From Duganella qianjiadongensis (lineage in GTDB: Bacteria; Pseudomonadota; Gammaproteobacteria; Burkholderiales; Burkholderiaceae_D), in NCBI RefSeq assembly GCF_009857915.1, contig NZ_WWCM01000009.1:124001-188000 (forward strand): a stretch of DNA of 64,000 nt, in the 5' to 3' direction. Both the position numbers and the translations under genes were made by a program. A model generated the notes under the pieces. It ran no database searches and was not told the origin of the DNA. It saw only the letters and a list, made by a program, of their open reading frames with translations. Shown here piece after piece: positions 21,891 through 29,639 of this stretch. Each line of letters starts with the position of its first letter. Position 1 is the first letter of the stretch.

Positions 21891-23126
21891 ATGCCGTTCA
21901 AGTTGCCCGCGCCCGAGCGCGCCATCCCCGGCGCTACGGCGCTGGCGGCTCTGCTGGCCGCCCTGTCGATGCTGGGGCCATTCTCCATCGACGCCTATCT
22001 GCCAGCCTTCCCCGCTATTCAGGCCAGCCTGCATGCCAGCGAGATCGAAGTGCAGCAAAGTCTGGCGCTGTATCTGTTCTCGTTTGCCTGCATGGTGCTG
22101 TGGCATGGCGCCCTGTCCGACGCCTTTGGCCGGCGCCGGGTCATCCTGATTTCGCTGCTGGCGTTCGCCGTGGGCACGGCCGGCTGCGCGATGGCGCACA
22201 GCGTGCATGTGCTGTGGTTCTGGCGCATTGTGCAGGGCGTGTCGTCCGGTGCCGGAGTGGTGGTGGGGCGTGCCATCATCCGTGATCTGCACAGCGACGC
22301 CGCCGCAGCGCGTCTGCTGTCCATGGTCACCATGATCTTTTCCATTGCGCCGGCCATCGCGCCCGTGCTGGGCGGGCTGGTGGTGACGCAGTTCGGCTGG
22401 CGCGCCATTTTCATCGGCCAGCTGCTATACAGTCTGGGTTTGTGGGCCTACTGTTATCTGCGCCTGCCCGAAACGCTGGCACCGGCCCAGCGTCAGCCTT
22501 TCCATCCGCGCCAGCTGCTGCGCAATTATGGGGAAATCCTGCGTTCGCCCCTGTTCCATCTGAAGTCGGGCATCGTGGCGCTGAACTTTGCCGGCCTGTT
22601 TATCTATATCTCGGCGGCGCCGCTGTTCCTGCCCCGCCATCTGGGGCTGGGGCCGCATCAATTCGCCTGGCTGTTCATCCCCGCCGTGAGTGGGATATTC
22701 TGCGGTGCGCTGGCGGCGAACCGCATGGCCGGACGTATGGCTTTTTCGCGACAGATTGCACTGGGCTTTGGTGTGATCATTTCGTCCACACTAATCAATC
22801 TGGTTTATCACTACGGGTGTGCGCCGGCGCTGCCGTGGACGGTGCTGCCGCTGTTTAGCTATGCCTTCGGCATGTCTATGGTGTCTCCTGCCGCCACCTT
22901 GCTGGCGCTGGATCTGTTCCCGCATTTGCGGGGAACGGTGGCATCCTGCCAATCTTTTGCCACGACTTTGCTGTGCGCCGTCGTCGCCGGCGTAGTGGCG
23001 CCAGCCCTATCACAGTCGGTATTCTGGCTAGCCGCAGGACAGACGGCATTTAGTATATGTGCTCTCGTTTTGTGGTTGACTGCACGCAATTACCGGAGCA
23101 TGCTACTACGCCATCCGGAGCATTAA
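21891..23126 (+). CDS. Bcr/CflA-family multidrug efflux MFS transporter
   Basis: The 411-residue protein has about 12 membrane helices. It carries the drug:H+ antiporter signature LGPFSIDAYLPAFPAI in helix 1, the loop 2-3 motif GALSDAFGRRRVILI and VQGVSSGAGVVVGRAIIRDL in helix 4. These are typical of Bcr/CflA exporters (bicyclomycin, chloramphenicol-like substrates). The actual drug is not predictable. It follows the methyltransferase closely and is the last gene before the signalling operon. Confidence 0.9.
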   Translation: MPFKLPAPERAIPGATALAALLAALSMLGPFSIDAYLPAFPAIQASLHASEIEVQQSLALYLFSFACMVLWHGALSDAFGRRRVILISLLAFAVGTAGCAMAHSVHVLWFWRIVQGVSSGAGVVVGRAIIRDLHSDAAAARLLSMVTMIFSIAPAIAPVLGGLVVTQFGWRAIFIGQLLYSLGLWAYCYLRLPETLAPAQRQPFHPRQLLRNYGEILRSPLFHLKSGIVALNFAGLFIYISAAPLFLPRHLGLGPHQFAWLFIPAVSGIFCGALAANRMAGRMAFSRQIALGFGVIISSTLINLVYHYGCAPALPWTVLPLFSYAFGMSMVSPAATLLALDLFPHLRGTVASCQSFATTLLCAVVAGVVAPALSQSVFWLAAGQTAFSICALVLWLTARNYRSMLLRHPEH

Positions 23127-23169
23127 TGATTATCGGCAGGAAATTCAATTAGTTGAACCAGAAATCTTA

Positions 23170-23195
23170 CCTATGGTAAATTTTTACCATAGGTT
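23170..23195. promoter_or_regulatory. Perfect 12-bp inverted repeat, probable operator
   Basis: ACCTATGGTAAA and TTTACCATAGGT form a perfect palindrome with a TT centre, 84 bases before the HDOD-kinase start. The right arm lies where the -35 element of the TATAAT at 23205-23210 would be. This suggests a dimeric regulator that blocks or assists that promoter. No T run follows directly, so a terminator is less likely. Confidence 0.55.
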
Positions 23196-23204
23196 TATGT
23201 TAGT

Positions 23205-23210
23205 ATAATT
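23205..23210 (+). promoter_or_regulatory. -10 element of the signalling operon promoter
   Basis: TATAAT in an AT-rich stretch, 44 bases before the ATG of the HDOD-kinase gene. The expected -35 position overlaps the right arm of the palindrome at 23170-23195. Confidence 0.5.
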
Positions 23211-23253
23211 TTTTAAGACAATATTTCTTCGGCCCAAACAACCGCCCGATACG

Positions 23254-25401
23254 ATGCATCAACCTGACCAAGATATACGCAATCGACTGCTGATCGCGCG
23301 TCTGCCGGCGATGCCGCAGATACTGATCAAGCTGATCGAGCACTTGCAGGCGGATGATGCAGGGATGCCGGAGCTGGCGGCCCTGATCGCCAAAGATGCG
23401 GCCATGACCAGCAAGATACTGACGGTGGCCAATAGCTCGGCCTACCACCGCGGCAACCGTGCCGTGGGGCTGGAGCAGTCGCTGGTGGCGCTGGGCACGG
23501 ACATGATCAAGACGCTGGTGATCAGCGAATCGGTATTCCAGACCTTTAGCAGTTTCCCCCACTCGGGCAGCACCGATCTGCGCGGCTTCTGGAAAGGTTC
23601 CCTTACCACCGCCGTGATCGCGCGCGAAATCGCCAAGCAGATGGAATACCCCCATGTGGAGGAAGCCTATCTGGCCGGGCTGCTGCATAACGTCGGCCGC
23701 CTTGCGCTGCTGGCCACGGCGCCGAAAGAATACGCCTTCAATTTCATGGCGCGCGACGATGAAGCGCTGTGCGCTGTCGAGCAGCGCACGCTGCAGATTA
23801 CCCACTCGGAAGCGGGTGCATGGCTGATCGAACGCTGGCATCTGGATTCCTTCCTGGCCGATAGCGTGCTGTATCACCACGAGCCGCTGGCGCGCCTCGA
23901 AGCGGCCCATCCGCTGATCCGTGCCGTGCGGCTGGCGCATCTGCTGTGCTTCCATCGCGAGGAAGATCCGGCCATCGAAGACGCCGCCCAGCTGTGCGGT
24001 CTGGAAGGCGAGGTACTGGAACAGATCAGCCTGAGCGCCGCGCGTCAGGTGGAGAAAGCGGCGGCCTATCTGGGCATCGATCTGGCCGGTGCCGACGAGA
24101 TTCCCACGCCGGCTGCGTATGCGCCGCCGGTGGTCGATCCGGTGCAGCAGCGCCTGTCCGAAGAAGTGCGCAATATGGTGCTGGTGTCGGAAATGGGCCA
24201 GACCTTTGCACGCCAGCAGGGCGAAGCGGGGCTGCTGGAATCGATTGCCCGTTCGGCCCGCATCCTGTTCGATTTCGAAAATGCCGTAGTGCTGCTGGCC
24301 GATCCTACCGGCCATGCGTTGCATGGCGTGGCGACCGGCGAGCAGCAGCAGCGTCTGGCCGAGTTCAGCATCCCGCTCAACAAGGGCGGCGTCGTGGCGC
24401 AAGCGGCATTAAATGCCAAGCTGACTTATGTGAGCCGGCAGTCGCCCGAACTGAACGTGGCGGAAGAACAGCTGTTCCGCATGCTGGGTAGCGAGGGCAT
24501 GGTATGCCTGCCGCTGGTCACCAACCATAATTGTCTGGCCCTGCTGATCGGCGGTGCGCCCAACTGGCAGATGGCCAGTTACGGCAAGCGCGAGCGCTTC
24601 CTGCAGTCGTTCGGCACGCAGGCGGCGGTGGCGCTGGAAACGGCCATCAGCGAGCGTGGCTACGCCAGGCGCCAGATTGCCCACGTGGCCGAGGAATACC
24701 GCGAAGCGTCGCGCCGCGTGGTGCATGAAGTGAATAACCCGCTGTCCATCATCAAGAACTATCTGTCGGTACTGGACGGCAAGCTGGCCAAACGCGAGCC
24801 GGTGGTGGGCGAGATGTCCATCCTGAACGAAGAGATCGACCGTGTTGGCCAATTGATCAACGGTCTGGCCGACCTGCAGCCTACCGAGGCCGCCCGCGTG
24901 ACCGATGTGGGCCGCGTGGTGGAGGATGTGCTGCGCCTGTTCCGCGCCACCGATTTTGTGCCGGCCTCGGTGCAGATCGTGGTGCGCATGCAGGAAGAGC
25001 CGGCCGAGATCGACGGCGATGCCGACATGCTGAAACAGATACTCGTCAACCTGATCAAGAACGCCATCGAGGCGCTGGCAGGGGGCGGCAAGATCGAGAT
25101 ATCCAACCGCGGCCATGTGAACCGCGAGCGCAAGCTGTATCTGGAACTGGTGGTGAGCGACACTGGCCCCGGTCTGTCGACCGAAGTGCTGGCCAATCTG
25201 TTCTCGCCGGTCCGTAGCGGCAAAGACGGTGCCCACCATGGTCTGGGACTGTCGATCGTGCATAGTCTGGTGAAGAAGATGCAGGGCATGATTACCTGCC
25301 GCTCCGGCAAAGCCGGTACTACTTTCGAAATTCTGCTGCCTGCCCGTGGCAGCACCAGCCAAATCGCCGGCGTGAATGCGCGGGCGATGGATTCCGTGTA
25401 A
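23254..25401 (+). CDS. HDOD-GAF-histidine kinase signalling protein
   Basis: The 715-residue soluble protein joins three parts. An HDOD domain (about 18-215) contains KDAAMTSKILTVANSS and ALGTDMIKTLVIS. A GAF sensor (about 310-465) follows. Then comes a histidine-kinase core with H491 in VVHEVNNPLSIIKNYL, the N box LVNLIKNAIEAL, and the ATP-lid motifs VVSDTGPGLS and HHGLGLSIVHSLV. HDOD domains usually act in signalling without known catalysis. Having kinase catalysis on the same chain suggests it phosphorylates the receiver of the next protein, encoded 4 bases downstream. No membrane helix was seen, so cytosolic sensing is inferred. Confidence 0.9.
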   Translation: MHQPDQDIRNRLLIARLPAMPQILIKLIEHLQADDAGMPELAALIAKDAAMTSKILTVANSSAYHRGNRAVGLEQSLVALGTDMIKTLVISESVFQTFSSFPHSGSTDLRGFWKGSLTTAVIAREIAKQMEYPHVEEAYLAGLLHNVGRLALLATAPKEYAFNFMARDDEALCAVEQRTLQITHSEAGAWLIERWHLDSFLADSVLYHHEPLARLEAAHPLIRAVRLAHLLCFHREEDPAIEDAAQLCGLEGEVLEQISLSAARQVEKAAAYLGIDLAGADEIPTPAAYAPPVVDPVQQRLSEEVRNMVLVSEMGQTFARQQGEAGLLESIARSARILFDFENAVVLLADPTGHALHGVATGEQQQRLAEFSIPLNKGGVVAQAALNAKLTYVSRQSPELNVAEEQLFRMLGSEGMVCLPLVTNHNCLALLIGGAPNWQMASYGKRERFLQSFGTQAAVALETAISERGYARRQIAHVAEEYREASRRVVHEVNNPLSIIKNYLSVLDGKLAKREPVVGEMSILNEEIDRVGQLINGLADLQPTEAARVTDVGRVVEDVLRLFRATDFVPASVQIVVRMQEEPAEIDGDADMLKQILVNLIKNAIEALAGGGKIEISNRGHVNRERKLYLELVVSDTGPGLSTEVLANLFSPVRSGKDGAHHGLGLSIVHSLVKKMQGMITCRSGKAGTTFEILLPARGSTSQIAGVNARAMDSV

Positions 25402-25405
25402 GGTC

Positions 25406-27670
25406 ATGATGAACCTCAGCCCTGCCAGTCTGAATGCGGTGACCCCGGCCAATGTCACCGTCGCTAAAGATTATTGTCCGCGTCTGTTGCTGGTCGATGA
25501 CGAGCCGCGTCTGCTGTCCTCCCTGTACGAGTTGCTGCGCGACCGCGACTACGAACTGATTACCGCCACCAACGGTGCGGAAGCGCTGGCCCAGCTGACC
25601 CGGGTGAAATTCGATCTGATTCTGCTCGATCTGCGTCTGCCCGATATGAGCGGCCACGAGATCATGGACTTCATCAATTCGCGCGGCATCGAGGGCGACA
25701 TCATTGTGATGAGCGGCGATGTGGGTATCGAAGCGGCGATCGGCGCGCTCAAGCGCGGCGCCTACGATTACCTGCGCAAGCCGTATAGCCGCGAAGAGCT
25801 GCTGAAAACGGTGGAGAATGCGCTGCAGAAGCGCCGGCTGGCCAATGACAACTCGCGCATCGCCTCGCAGCTGGAAAATTCGGAGCGCATGTACCGTTCG
25901 CTGGTGGATAGCTCGCCCGATATCATCTACACCCTCAACCACGAAGGCAAGATCACTTTCGTCAACGACCGCGTGCAGCAGCTGCTGGGCTTCAGCCGCG
26001 AAGAGCTGATCGGCAAGCACTACTCGGTGCTGGTGCATGAAGAAGATCTGGAGCGCGCCCGCTACGCTTTCAATGACCGTCGTGGCGAAGAGCGCGCGTC
26101 GCGCAACGTCGAGCTGCGCCTGAAGTCGAATCTTGGTAGCGGTATCGAACGTACCTTCAGTAATACGCTGATGACGATTTCGCTCAATGCCATCGGCATG
26201 CATGTGCCGGAGCAGGAAGTAAAGCAGGAAGTGTTCGGCACCTACGGCGTGGCGCGCGACATCACCGACCGCAAACGTGCCGAGGAAGTGATTTCGTATC
26301 AGGCCTATCACGACATCCTGACCGATCTGCCTAACCGCATGCTGTTCAAGGACAGGCTGGGGCTGGCCGTGATACAGGCCAAGCGCAAGCTGACCGAACT
26401 GGCCGTGATGTTCGTCGATCTGGACCGCTTCAAGCTGGTCAACGACACGCTGGGCCACGTCAAGGGCGACGAGCTGCTGCAGCAGGTAGCGCAGCGCCTG
26501 AAGGATTGTCTGCGCCGCGGCGATACGCTGGCGCGTCAGGGCGGCGACGAGTTCACCATCGTGCTGCCGGAGCTGCGCGACCGGCAGGATGCCAAGGCGA
26601 TTGCCGATAAATTTCTCGAAAGCCTGCATCGCCCGTTCGACCTCGATGGCCACGAAGTGCATATCTCGGCCTCGATCGGCATCGCCATCTATCCGGGCGA
26701 TGGCGAGACTATCGACGAACTGCTGCGCCATGCCGACATCGCCATGTATCAGGTCAAGGCGCTGGGCAAGAACGGCCACAGCTTCTATCACAACTCCATG
26801 CTCGATGTATCGCACCAGAAGATTGTGCTGGAGCAGAGCCTGCGCAAGGCGCTGGAGCTGAACGAACTGGAAATGTACTACCAGCCGCAGATCGATATGG
26901 CCACCGGCCGCATCATCGGCGCGGAAGGGCTGATGCGCTGGAACCATCCGCAGCGCGGCCTGCTGTCGGCCGGCGAATTCCTGCCGTTCGCCGAAGAGAA
27001 TGGCCTGATGCTGCCGATTTCGGACTGGATGCTGGGCGCCCTGTGCCGCGATATGCTGCTGTGGAATGCCGCCGGTGGCGACAACATCCGTCTCTCGCTC
27101 AACCTGTCGCCGCAATATCTGGATCGCGGCGACTTCTTCGAGAAAATGCGCGGCGCGCTGACCCGCTACGGCATTTCGCCGGCCCAGATCGAAGTCGAGA
27201 TCACCGAGAACATCTGCATCCGCAATCCGCAGTACGCCATCGAGCAGCTGAACAAGCTGTGCCAGCTGGGCGTATCGGTAGCCATCGACGATTTCGGCAC
27301 CGGCTATTCCTCGCTGTCGTATCTGCACCGCTTCCCTATCCACACCATCAAGATCGACCAGTCCTTCGTCAAGGAGATCCACGACGAGAACGGCCACTAT
27401 CCGGTGATTCTGGCGATAATCTCGATCGCGCGCGGACTGGGCCTGCATCTGGTGGCAGAAGGGGTGGAAACGGAAGTGCAGGCGCGCTACCTGCAGGCCA
27501 ACGGCTGCAGCACCATGCAGGGCTATCTGTATCACCGTCCGCTGGCGCTGGCCAGCTTTATCGATGTGCTCAATGAGCAGAACCGTGCCAACGCACCGGC
27601 CGGCGCGCGCATCCTGCATGCAGTGCCCGCTGCTACGACTGCGCAGACCATGATTGCGATCCAGGCCTGA
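25406..27670 (+). CDS. Response regulator with PAS, GGDEF and EAL domains
   Basis: The 754-residue protein has a receiver domain (phosphoryl Asp75 in LLDLRLPDMSG), a PAS domain (about 145-275), a diguanylate cyclase domain with intact GGDEF (379-383), and a phosphodiesterase domain. An RRGD inhibitory site lies five residues before GGDEF, so feedback control by c-di-GMP is expected. The EAL motif reads EGL (507-509), a variant, but the other catalytic motifs (NLSPQYL, EITE, DDFGTGYSS, KIDQSF, EGVET) are intact. It starts 4 bases after the kinase gene. The pair would link HDOD/GAF sensing to c-di-GMP turnover. Confidence 0.93.
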   Translation: MMNLSPASLNAVTPANVTVAKDYCPRLLLVDDEPRLLSSLYELLRDRDYELITATNGAEALAQLTRVKFDLILLDLRLPDMSGHEIMDFINSRGIEGDIIVMSGDVGIEAAIGALKRGAYDYLRKPYSREELLKTVENALQKRRLANDNSRIASQLENSERMYRSLVDSSPDIIYTLNHEGKITFVNDRVQQLLGFSREELIGKHYSVLVHEEDLERARYAFNDRRGEERASRNVELRLKSNLGSGIERTFSNTLMTISLNAIGMHVPEQEVKQEVFGTYGVARDITDRKRAEEVISYQAYHDILTDLPNRMLFKDRLGLAVIQAKRKLTELAVMFVDLDRFKLVNDTLGHVKGDELLQQVAQRLKDCLRRGDTLARQGGDEFTIVLPELRDRQDAKAIADKFLESLHRPFDLDGHEVHISASIGIAIYPGDGETIDELLRHADIAMYQVKALGKNGHSFYHNSMLDVSHQKIVLEQSLRKALELNELEMYYQPQIDMATGRIIGAEGLMRWNHPQRGLLSAGEFLPFAEENGLMLPISDWMLGALCRDMLLWNAAGGDNIRLSLNLSPQYLDRGDFFEKMRGALTRYGISPAQIEVEITENICIRNPQYAIEQLNKLCQLGVSVAIDDFGTGYSSLSYLHRFPIHTIKIDQSFVKEIHDENGHYPVILAIISIARGLGLHLVAEGVETEVQARYLQANGCSTMQGYLYHRPLALASFIDVLNEQNRANAPAGARILHAVPAATTAQTMIAIQA

Positions 27671-27683
27671 GCAGTATGATCAA

Positions 27684-29279
27684 ATGACCAAATATAGTCC
27701 CAACGAAGCCGACGCGAAAAACGGCAGTACTTACACCGCCGAATTCCTGCGCGTGAAAGGTCTGGCCGAACGCGGTGTCGCCAATGCCCAGCATAGTCTG
27801 GGCTTTATGTATTTTAACGGGCAGGGTGTCGTACAGAGCTACGAGCTGGCCGTGGTGTGGTACCGGCAGGCCGCGCAGGCCGGGCTGGAACACGCACAAT
27901 ACAACCTCGGCGTGATGTACCAGAAGGGGCAGGGTGTGCAGCAGAGCTTCGAGGAAGCCGCAGCGTGGTACCGCAAGGCGGCCGAGCAGGGTTATGCCGC
28001 CGCCCAGTACAACCTTGGCTGGCTGTACGCCAAGGGACAGGGCGTAGCAGCCGATACCCAGCAAGCCATGTACTGGTTCAGCAAGGCTGCCGAACAGGGC
28101 GACGCCGGGGCGCAGAACAACCTGGGCATGATGTACGACACCGGCAAAGGCGTGCCGCAGGACTTCCGTCAGGCGATTGCATGGTACCGCAAGGCCGCCG
28201 AGCAGGGTTATGCGCGCGCCCAGTTCAATCTGGGCCTGCGCTACGACCACGGACAGGGCGTGCCGCAGGATGTGGGGCAGGCCATGTCATGGTACCGCAA
28301 GGCGGCCGATCAGGGCTATGCACCGGCCCAGTTCAATCTGGCGCTGCGCTTCGATAAGGGCGACGGCGTGGCGCAGGATAGCCAGAAAGCCATCCTGTGG
28401 TATCGCCGCGCCGCCGAGCAGGATCACGCCAGCTCGCAGTTCAATCTGGGTCTGATCTACGATAACGGTCAGGGCGTGCCGCGTGACGAGCAGAAGGCGC
28501 TGGACTGGTACCGCAAGGCCGCCGCTCTGGGCCATGCGGGAGCGCAGAACAATCTGGGTCTGCGCTACGAGCACGGCCAGGGTGTGGCGCAGGATTATGC
28601 GCAGGCGCAGCAGTGGTATCTGAAGGCCGCCGAGCAGGGCTTCCCCGGTGCCCAGTACCAGCTCGGTAATCTGTACGACGCCGGCCACGGTGTGCCGCAG
28701 GACCAGCAGGAAGCCGTATTCTGGTATCGCAAGGCGGCCGATCAGGGCCATCTGCGCGCCCAGTTCGATCTGGGCCTGCGCTACGAGACGGGTGGCGGCG
28801 TGCCGCGCGACGAGAAGAAGGCGCTGCACTGGTACCGCCGCGCCGCCGAACAGGATTACGTGGCGGCCCAGTATGCGCTGGCGCTGCTGCACGATAAGGA
28901 TGACGGCCCGCTGCCGGACTGCGTGCAGGCCAATGGCTGGTATGCCAAGGCCGCCGAGCAGGGCCACGTGCAGGCCCAGTTCACGCTGGGGCTGCGCTTC
29001 GATAACGGGCTGGGGGCGGCGCAGGATTACGCGCTGGCCTATCACTGGTATCTGAAAGCGGCAGCGCAGGGCCATGCGCGTGCGCAGTTCAATCTGGGCC
29101 TGATGTTCATGTGCGGGCAGGGTGTGCCAGCCGATAGCGCACAAGCCTGGCTGTGGCTGGCGCTGGCCGAACGCAACGGCTTTAATTCCGCTAGCCGCTA
29201 TCTGAAAAATGTGGCGGCGACGCTCGATAGCAGCCAGCTGGCGCAAGCGCGCGAGCGGCTGGAACTGCTGCCCAATTAA
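27684..29279 (+). CDS. Sel1-repeat protein with 13 tandem repeats
   Basis: Starting at ATG 27684 (13 bases after the c-di-GMP gene), the 531-residue protein is almost entirely 13 Sel1-like repeats of exactly 36 residues (about 27-494). The repeat core is AAEQGxAxAQxNLGxxYxxGxGVxQD...AxxWYRK. A short helical tail follows. There is no signal peptide or membrane helix, so it should be cytosolic. Sel1 solenoids bind partner proteins; position in the operon suggests it scaffolds the kinase or c-di-GMP enzyme, but that is inference. A longer frame starting upstream inside the previous gene is not supported. Confidence 0.9.
   Translation: MTKYSPNEADAKNGSTYTAEFLRVKGLAERGVANAQHSLGFMYFNGQGVVQSYELAVVWYRQAAQAGLEHAQYNLGVMYQKGQGVQQSFEEAAAWYRKAAEQGYAAAQYNLGWLYAKGQGVAADTQQAMYWFSKAAEQGDAGAQNNLGMMYDTGKGVPQDFRQAIAWYRKAAEQGYARAQFNLGLRYDHGQGVPQDVGQAMSWYRKAADQGYAPAQFNLALRFDKGDGVAQDSQKAILWYRRAAEQDHASSQFNLGLIYDNGQGVPRDEQKALDWYRKAAALGHAGAQNNLGLRYEHGQGVAQDYAQAQQWYLKAAEQGFPGAQYQLGNLYDAGHGVPQDQQEAVFWYRKAADQGHLRAQFDLGLRYETGGGVPRDEKKALHWYRRAAEQDYVAAQYALALLHDKDDGPLPDCVQANGWYAKAAEQGHVQAQFTLGLRFDNGLGAAQDYALAYHWYLKAAAQGHARAQFNLGLMFMCGQGVPADSAQAWLWLALAERNGFNSASRYLKNVAATLDSSQLAQARERLELLPN
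27762..29165 (+). repeat. Thirteen in-frame 108-bp units encoding Sel1 repeats
   Basis: The 13 repeats have no length variation, so the coding DNA is a 13-unit, 108-base periodic array. Units differ in sequence but share strongly conserved stretches, which could recombine and change the repeat number between strains. Confidence 0.85.
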
Positions 29280-29350
29280 TTTGTAACATTCATAGAAGTT
29301 AACATTTACTTCTTGATATTATTCAAAGCTTAATATCTCAAGGAGTTGCT

Positions 29351-29521
29351 ATGAAATCGTTACTGGGTACCGCACTGGCACTGGCCGTTCTGTCTCTGAG
29401 CGGCTGCGCCTCCATGGAAGGTTCCGATACCACCGTGGCCGCGCGCGAAAAACCGCAATACGACGAACCTACCACCGGCAGCCGTCTGCCTACCCGCCGT
29501 AGCAGCACCGCTACCAACTAA
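29351..29521 (+). CDS. Small lipoprotein, 56 residues
   Basis: The ATG at 29351, with AAGGAGTTGCT just before it, opens a 56-codon frame. The protein begins MKSLLGTALALAVLSLSGCASM, a full lipoprotein signal with Cys19. It continues with a polar, low-complexity tail of about 37 residues (AREKPQYDEPTTGSRLPTRRSS). The gene has its own AT-rich upstream region and a hairpin downstream. It lies 71 bases after the Sel1 gene. Similar entericidin-sized or Pro/Thr-rich small lipoproteins exist, but no family was recognised. A cell-envelope location is inferred. Confidence 0.75.
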   Translation: MKSLLGTALALAVLSLSGCASMEGSDTTVAAREKPQYDEPTTGSRLPTRRSSTATN

Positions 29522-29557
29522 GTTCCCCCCTGTTCCATTAGTTCTGTGCTGCTGATG

Positions 29558-29585
29558 CCGGCGCGCTCAAGTCGCGCCGGTTTGT
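29558..29585 (+). terminator. Terminator after the small lipoprotein
   Basis: A perfect 8-base-pair GC stem (CCGGCGCG / CGCGCCGG) with a 7-base loop is followed by a short T-rich run. It would separate the lipoprotein transcript from the flagellin gene. Confidence 0.7.
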
Positions 29586-29639
29586 GCCGTTATCCATAGC
29601 GACTGCCATGAATCCGTGGCAGCGTGACTTCGAAACGGC

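Noticed and set aside
25319-27619. A 766-codon frame antisense to the kinase and c-di-GMP genes
   Set aside because: It is a shadow of strongly conserved coding DNA on the other strand, with no motif or ribosome site.
27762-29165. Regular 108-base repeats, considered as a tandem array or CRISPR-like repeat
   Set aside because: Every unit is in frame and encodes a Sel1 repeat; there are no spacers.
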